Translations under genes and position numbers: made by a program
Assembly: GCF_006494775.1 (NCBI RefSeq)
Contig: NZ_CP041146.1
Location: 3,038,001-3,102,000, forward strand
Source: Nocardioides humi
Lineage (GTDB): Bacteria; Actinomycetota; Actinomycetes; Propionibacteriales; Nocardioidaceae
Direction of reading: 5' to 3'
Length of the DNA stretch: 64,000 nucleotides
The notes under the pieces: generated by a model
Told to the model about the DNA's origin: nothing
The model's input: only the letters and a program-made list of their open reading frames with translations
Databases searched by the model: none
Part shown: positions 60,353 through 64,000 of the stretch, piece by piece
Position numbering within the stretch: position 1 is the first letter of the stretch
How the letters are laid out: each line of letters begins with the position of its first letter

Positions 60353-61106
60353 GGCTCGCATCAGCGTCCCCGAAGCTGCAGCACGACTCGGCGTGGTTGC
60401 GCAGCGCGTACGCCAGCGGATCCAGGACGGCTCGTTGCCTGCCGAGCGCGTGGGCGGGCGATGGATCATCGATGAGAAGGACTTGGCTCGGGTCTCCGAC
60501 TACAACGCCCCCGGCCGCCCCCTGTCCGAGCGCTCCGCATGGGCGCTGGTCGCCGCGGCAGAGGACAACGCCGTCCTCTTGCACTCGCTCTCGGCCCCCG
60601 ACCGATCCCGGGCACGCGCCCGCCTCCGCAAACTGGCCGCCGCGCACGACGACTCCCACGAAAGCCTCCGCCTGCTGTCGGTGTTCATGCGCAACCGGGC
60701 GGCGCGACGCTGCTATCTGGTCGCCCAGCGCGACCTCAAGGACCTGCGCAACGACCCACGCATCCAACTCTCCGGGCTGTCGCACCCCGAGTCCGGCCTC
60801 GCGTCTGGTGACGTCGGCGAGGGCTACCTGTCTGTTGATGACCTCGACGACGTTATGCAGGACTACCTGCTGCGCGACGTGGACCGCGACCGTGCCAACA
60901 TCTTCCTCCATGTCGTCTCGCCCGACATCGAGGAGAGCCTGCCGCTCCTCGGCCACGCCTGGAACAACCTGCTGATGGCAGCCGACCTCTCCGAGCACGA
61001 CGGACCACGCGAACGTCACCGAGCCATGGAGCTGCTCGACGACCTGGCGCAACAGGCTCAGGCAATGCAGGCGCGTCAGGCCCGAAGCGAAGGGCGGAAC
61101 AAGTGA
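60351..61106 (+). CDS. HTH (excisionase-like) protein, probable antitoxin or regulator
   Basis: A 251-residue protein. The N-terminal HTH_17-like domain is SVPEAAARLGVVAQRVRQRI, then GSLPAERVGGRWIIDEKDLA. The remaining ~190 residues are helical and charged with an Ala/Gln/Arg-rich C-terminus. Its start is covered by a repeated operator. Its stop overlaps the nucleotidyltransferase start by 4 bp (GTGA). HTH-containing first gene, overlap and an operator over the start are features of toxin-antitoxin operons, but the domain mix is not that of AbiEi. Confidence 0.7.
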   Translation: MARISVPEAAARLGVVAQRVRQRIQDGSLPAERVGGRWIIDEKDLARVSDYNAPGRPLSERSAWALVAAAEDNAVLLHSLSAPDRSRARARLRKLAAAHDDSHESLRLLSVFMRNRAARRCYLVAQRDLKDLRNDPRIQLSGLSHPESGLASGDVGEGYLSVDDLDDVMQDYLLRDVDRDRANIFLHVVSPDIEESLPLLGHAWNNLLMAADLSEHDGPRERHRAMELLDDLAQQAQAMQARQARSEGRNK

Positions 61107-61829
61107 GCGGCCCGGTCGTGCTACCTGCCATGACTGAGGCGCACGCTGCCTCCTGGCACGCGATGATGGATCTGTACACGAAGGTCCCGAGCACTGGACG
61201 CTCGTTGGTGGACAACTCGTGCACCTGCACTGCGCTGAACTCGGCTCCTACACCGCCCGCCCCACCACCGATGCTGACGCTGTGGTGAACATCCGCGCCG
61301 ACCAACGGATGCTCACCCGCTTCACTGCGGCCCTCGCCGAACTCGGCTTCACCCCCGAAACGAGCGGCGATGGCCACCAGCATCGGTGGCTCAACGGTCT
61401 CGCCCAGGTGGACGTCCTCCTCCCCGAAGGTATCGGTGCGCGCGCCGCGAAGCTGCATGGCGTCGGAGGAGCACCAACGGTCTCATCCCCGGCACGACCC
61501 AGGCCCTCACGCGCACGGAAACGATCGAGGTCATCGTCGAAGGCCGCGCCGGCACCATCCTCCGGCCCAACCTCGTCGGCGCCCTCGTCGGCAAGGCCGC
61601 CGCCCGCGTCGAGCTCGGCGGTGGCAGGGCGGCGTCTCGTCACTGTGTCGACTTCGTCGTCTTGGCCTCGCTGCTCACCGCCCGTGATCTGCGCGAGTCG
61701 CCGCTCGACAGGAAGGACCGCCAGCGCCTGAGCAGGATGATCCCGCTATGCCGCAAGGACGGGCCCGCCATGCTCGTCGAGGACGCAGACGAACACCTCG
61801 GCCGCCTCCAGCGCGCGATCGACCGGTGA
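61103..61829 (+). pseudogene. AbiEii-like nucleotidyltransferase, possible toxin (two frameshifts)
   Basis: About 240 residues spread over three frames. First: SGPVVLPAMTEAHAASWHAM. Second: WTLVGGQLVHLHCAELGSYT, then ARPTTDADAVVNIR, a GG-x-D-x-D nucleotidyltransferase core. Third: NGLIPGTTQALTRTETIEVI, then LRPNLVGALVGKAAARVELG. Breaks are near 61190 and 61470, each a net one-base loss. If the breaks are real the product is dead; if they are sequencing errors it is an AbiEii/MenT-like toxin partner of the upstream HTH gene. Family assignment rests on the GG...DxD pattern and gene pairing. Confidence 0.6.
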
Positions 61830-61925
61830 CCGCGCGGGGCTCGAAATCATCGCGGCATTGTGAAACTCGGCGACTCGGCCGACGACCCGCCGACGGGATA
61901 GGCCACGAGTGCTTGACTGTCCGCC

Positions 61926-62231
61926 GTGGCTGAACAGACCGACGTCCAGCACTTGGTGAAGCAGTTGATGGCAGGCGCCATCCCGGCGGAGGGCAAGGCG
62001 CTCCTCGACGCGCTGACGAGCGGCCAGGTCACCAGCATCTTCGAGAACCTCGAGCGCGACGAACGGCCGGATCTCCTCCCGGTGCCGGAGCGGCCACGTG
62101 GGTTCCGGGTCCGGCTCGACCTGCACGGCGCCAAGCCCATCGGTGGACCCGGGCTTAACCGAGAAGCTCAGCCAAGTCGTGGTGGAATCCCCGTCCCCTG
62201 GGTTGCGAGCCCAGGGCGTCTGGCGAGGTAG
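61926..62231 (+). pseudogene. Truncated plasmid pRiA4b Orf3-like protein
   Basis: A 101-codon frame from GTG 61926. Residues 1-60 (LVKQLMAGAIPAEGKALLDA) lead into RGFRVRLDLHGAKPI, which resembles the opening strand of pRiA4b Orf3-like domains. The similarity stops there and the remaining ~30 residues are unrelated filler. The rest of the domain is missing, so this is probably a fragment cut off at about 62140, near the right edge of the island. Identification rests on a short match. Confidence 0.5.
62196..62216. terminator. Small hairpin between the Orf3 fragment and citE-like gene
   Basis: CCCTGGG (62196-62202) and CCCAGGG (62210-62216) pair around TTGCGAG. There is no T-tract. It contains the decamer GGGTTGCGAG also found in tRNA-Ala. 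Confidence 0.4.
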
Positions 62232-62246
62232 TCCCGCCCGTTAGGG

Positions 62247-63038
62247 TCACTGTCGGCGGAGGATGGCCTCTGCCTGTCGAATGAGGGGGCCGTCGATCAT
62301 CATGCCGTCGAGTTGGAATACCCCGGGGGTCGAGGAGGCGGACGACAAGACCTTCTCCGCCCAGGTGACCTCCTCGTCGGTGGGCCGATACGCGGCGCGA
62401 ATGACTTCCACGTGTGAGGGATGGATGCATGCCTTTGCGCCGAAGCCGACCTGCACGGCCTCGGCCGTCTCATCGGCCAGACCTACGTGGTCGGCGATGT
62501 CCAGATAGACGGCATCGACCGCCATGCGGTCGGCGGCTCGTGCGGCGAGGAGTGCGGTGGACCGTGCTGTACGGGCGACGTCGTGATAGGTGCCGTCCGG
62601 CTTCCGGCTCGTGCGGCCGCCGAGCCCGGCGACTAGGTCCTCGGCGCCCCACATCAGAGCGACCACGGGCGTTGCCGCTGCGATCGCCCAGGCGTGACGC
62701 ACTCCGAGGGGCGTCTCGATGAGAGCCACCACCTCGAACGACTCCAGGGCCTGAACCTGCTCGGCCGATTCGGTCTTGGCGAGGAGAACACGTCGGTAGT
62801 CGGTCTGTGCGAGCATCCGGAGGTCGTCGTCATGATCGCGCGTGCCCAGGGGATTGAGACGGACCACGGTGCGTGACGCATCGAGGGGGTTCTTGAGCAG
62901 GTGCCGTCGGGCAGCATCGCGTTGTGAGGGAGCCACGCCGTCCTCGAGGTCGAGGATCACGACGTCGCTGACCGAGGCCGCCTTCTGGTAGCGGTCGGGG
63001 CGGTCGGCCGGGCAGAACAGCCAGGTGGTTCCGCTCAT
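62247..63038 (-). CDS. CitE-like CoA ester lyase (HpcH/HpaI aldolase/citrate lyase family)
   Basis: A 263-residue TIM-barrel lyase. Motifs: SDVVILDLEDGVAPSQRDAA (metal-region Glu/Asp), RTVVRLNPLGTRDHDDDLRM, VVALIETPLGVRHAWAIAAA with metal-binding Glu, and ALMWGAEDLVAGLGG. ACIHPSHVEVIRAAYRPTDE is the conserved C-terminal block. Family enzymes cleave or form malyl-CoA, methylmalyl-CoA or citryl-CoA. With the overlapping MaoC gene upstream it may handle a branched dicarboxylyl-CoA. ATG 63038 overlaps that gene's stop. Confidence 0.88.
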   Translation of the reverse strand: MSGTTWLFCPADRPDRYQKAASVSDVVILDLEDGVAPSQRDAARRHLLKNPLDASRTVVRLNPLGTRDHDDDLRMLAQTDYRRVLLAKTESAEQVQALESFEVVALIETPLGVRHAWAIAAATPVVALMWGAEDLVAGLGGRTSRKPDGTYHDVARTARSTALLAARAADRMAVDAVYLDIADHVGLADETAEAVQVGFGAKACIHPSHVEVIRAAYRPTDEEVTWAEKVLSSASSTPGVFQLDGMMIDGPLIRQAEAILRRQ

Positions 63039-63547
63039 CGCTCGGACTCCTCCGGTCGACGCCGCATCATGACCTGGCGCACGGCGGTTGCGACGACATC
63101 GCCGTGCTCGTTGCGCGCGACGTGTTCGAGGCTCACGATGCCTGCGCCGGGCCGCGAGGACGAGAGCCGCTTGTCCAGGACGACGGTCTCGCCGTAGAGG
63201 GTGTCGCCGTGGAAGACGGGGTGGGGAAACCGAACGGAGGTGAAGCCGAGATTCGCGACGATCGTTCCGCGGGTGAGGTGACTGACGGAGAGGCCGACCA
63301 GCGTCGCCAGCGTGAACATGCTGTTGACTAGTGGTCGGTGAAATGGCGGTAGAGCTTCGGACTCGGCGAAGTCGATGTGGAGGCCCTGCGGATTCATCGA
63401 CATGCTGGAGAACAGGAGATTGTCGTACTCCGTGACGGTGCGTCCCGGCCGATGCGCATAGACGACGCCGCTCTCCAGTTCGTCGTACCAGAACCCACGT
63501 TGTTCGGTGCGCGGCCAGTCGTCGCGGTTGATGTCCCGATCGCTCAT
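63035..63547 (-). CDS. MaoC-like (hot-dog fold) hydratase
   Basis: A 170-residue single hot-dog protein. The region LVNSMFTLATLVGLSVSHLT and FTSVRFPHPVFHGDTLYGET are the family core; the catalytic Asp/His of (R)-hydratases is at the GDTL region. The pairing with a CitE-like lyase (4-bp ATGA overlap) resembles mesaconyl-CoA/methylmalyl-CoA-type modules. The exact substrate is unknown. ATG 63547 follows CAC-poor sequence and is the first Met ahead of the domain. Confidence 0.83.
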   Translation of the reverse strand: MSDRDINRDDWPRTEQRGFWYDELESGVVYAHRPGRTVTEYDNLLFSSMSMNPQGLHIDFAESEALPPFHRPLVNSMFTLATLVGLSVSHLTRGTIVANLGFTSVRFPHPVFHGDTLYGETVVLDKRLSSSRPGAGIVSLEHVARNEHGDVVATAVRQVMMRRRPEESER

Positions 63548-63675
63548 GGTGAGTTGTGCCTCCAGTTGGTGTCGAGCATCTGCTCTCGGTTTGGGACGCC
63601 TCGGAGCGAGGCGGAGTAGGTTCCGATGGCGGCTGCCATCGAAACCCACTCCGGGCTGCCGGATCGTGGTGGCCC

Positions 63676-64000
63676 TCAGGGCTCCACGAGCGTCTCGGCC
63701 TCGCCGTTCCACTCCACGACGCGTGGGTTCTCGAGGACGAACTCGTTGCCGTCGAAGGTGATGTCACCAGTCACGCCGGAGAATCCGGTCTTCGACACCG
63801 CCACGAGGCCCTCCTGAATGTCCTCCGGATCGGCGCTGCCCGCCTCCTTGATCGCTCTCGCCAGCCACCAGACTGCGTCGTAGCCTTCGGCGGCGTACAG
63901 GTTGGGAACCTCGCCATCGAACTTCGCCTTGTACGCGGCGACGAACTTGACCGCGGCATCGTCAGTTTGAGCGGAGCTGAAATCGGTGGGCCAGGCGTTG
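63676..64000 (-). CDS. ABC transporter substrate-binding protein, branched-chain amino acid type, C-terminal part
   Basis: The last ~107 residues of a periplasmic-binding-type protein, running off the window (5' end missing). The visible part has FVAAYKAKFDGEVPNLYAAE, GYDAVWWLARAIKEAGSADP and the end SGVTGDITFDGNEFVLENPR, which are typical of LivJ/LivK-like peripla_6 proteins. It ends at TGA 63676-63678. It is upstream of the MaoC/CitE pair on the same strand (128 bp gap), so it may supply the substrate of that pathway. Confidence 0.82.
   Translation of the reverse strand, partial: NAWPTDFSSAQTDDAAVKFVAAYKAKFDGEVPNLYAAEGYDAVWWLARAIKEAGSADPEDIQEGLVAVSKTGFSGVTGDITFDGNEFVLENPRVVEWNGEAETLVEP

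Overview
The window comes from a high-GC actinobacterium, most likely the family Nocardioidaceae (Nocardioides-like). This is judged from gene order, codon use, frequent GTG starts, and protein motifs such as a mycobacterium-like Ino1 and a DLW-39 protein between tRNA-Ile and tRNA-Ala. It covers the chromosomal origin region plus a mobile defence island.

Layout. 1-6.4 kb: a cut-off class A penicillin-binding protein (minus), a PadR regulator with a putative operator, inositol-phosphate synthase, a membrane-anchored endonuclease/phosphatase-fold protein, an SRPBCC protein, an SDR and a CCA tRNA nucleotidyltransferase. 6.45-15.4 kb: the conserved actinobacterial run DUF6049 - murJ - pseudokinase - sigM-like sigma factor - membrane anti-sigma candidate - trxB - trxA. 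15.4-18.2 kb: GNAT, aminotransferase and acyltransferase. 18.2-24.0 kb, minus strand: rpmH-rnpA-yidD-yidC-jag-rsmG-parA-parB with four parS-like sites. 24.0-37.1 kb, plus strand: dnaA, dnaN, gnd, recF, a DUF721 gene, gyrB, gyrA and a DUF3566 gene. DnaA-box-like sequences lie on both sides of dnaA. 37.18-37.54 kb: tRNA-Ile, a DLW-39 gene and tRNA-Ala.

From just past tRNA-Ala to about 62.2 kb the content is accessory. Its centre is a DISARM anti-phage operon, drmD-drmMI-drmA-drmB-drmC, read as one translationally coupled unit. It continues into a DNA 5-cytosine methyltransferase (drmMII-like) and a Vsr G:T mismatch endonuclease. So it carries the class 1 genes together with the methyltransferase type associated with class 2. 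An HNH nuclease and a uracil-DNA glycosylase face it on the other strand. Next come a MobF relaxase-helicase (frameshifted), two small HTH proteins, a metallophosphoesterase (frameshifted), a NERD protein, an HTH + nucleotidyltransferase pair that looks like a toxin-antitoxin or abortive-infection unit with a repeated operator, and a truncated pRiA4b Orf3-like gene. No integrase is visible. From 62.25 kb the sequence is metabolic again: a CitE-like lyase, a MaoC-like hydratase and a branched-chain amino acid-type ABC binding protein that runs off the end.

Four backbone genes, including gyrB, are each broken by an apparent single missing base in a G or C run. These are more likely sequencing errors than real mutations, and the reader should treat those proteins as intact. 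The frameshifts in the island could be either.
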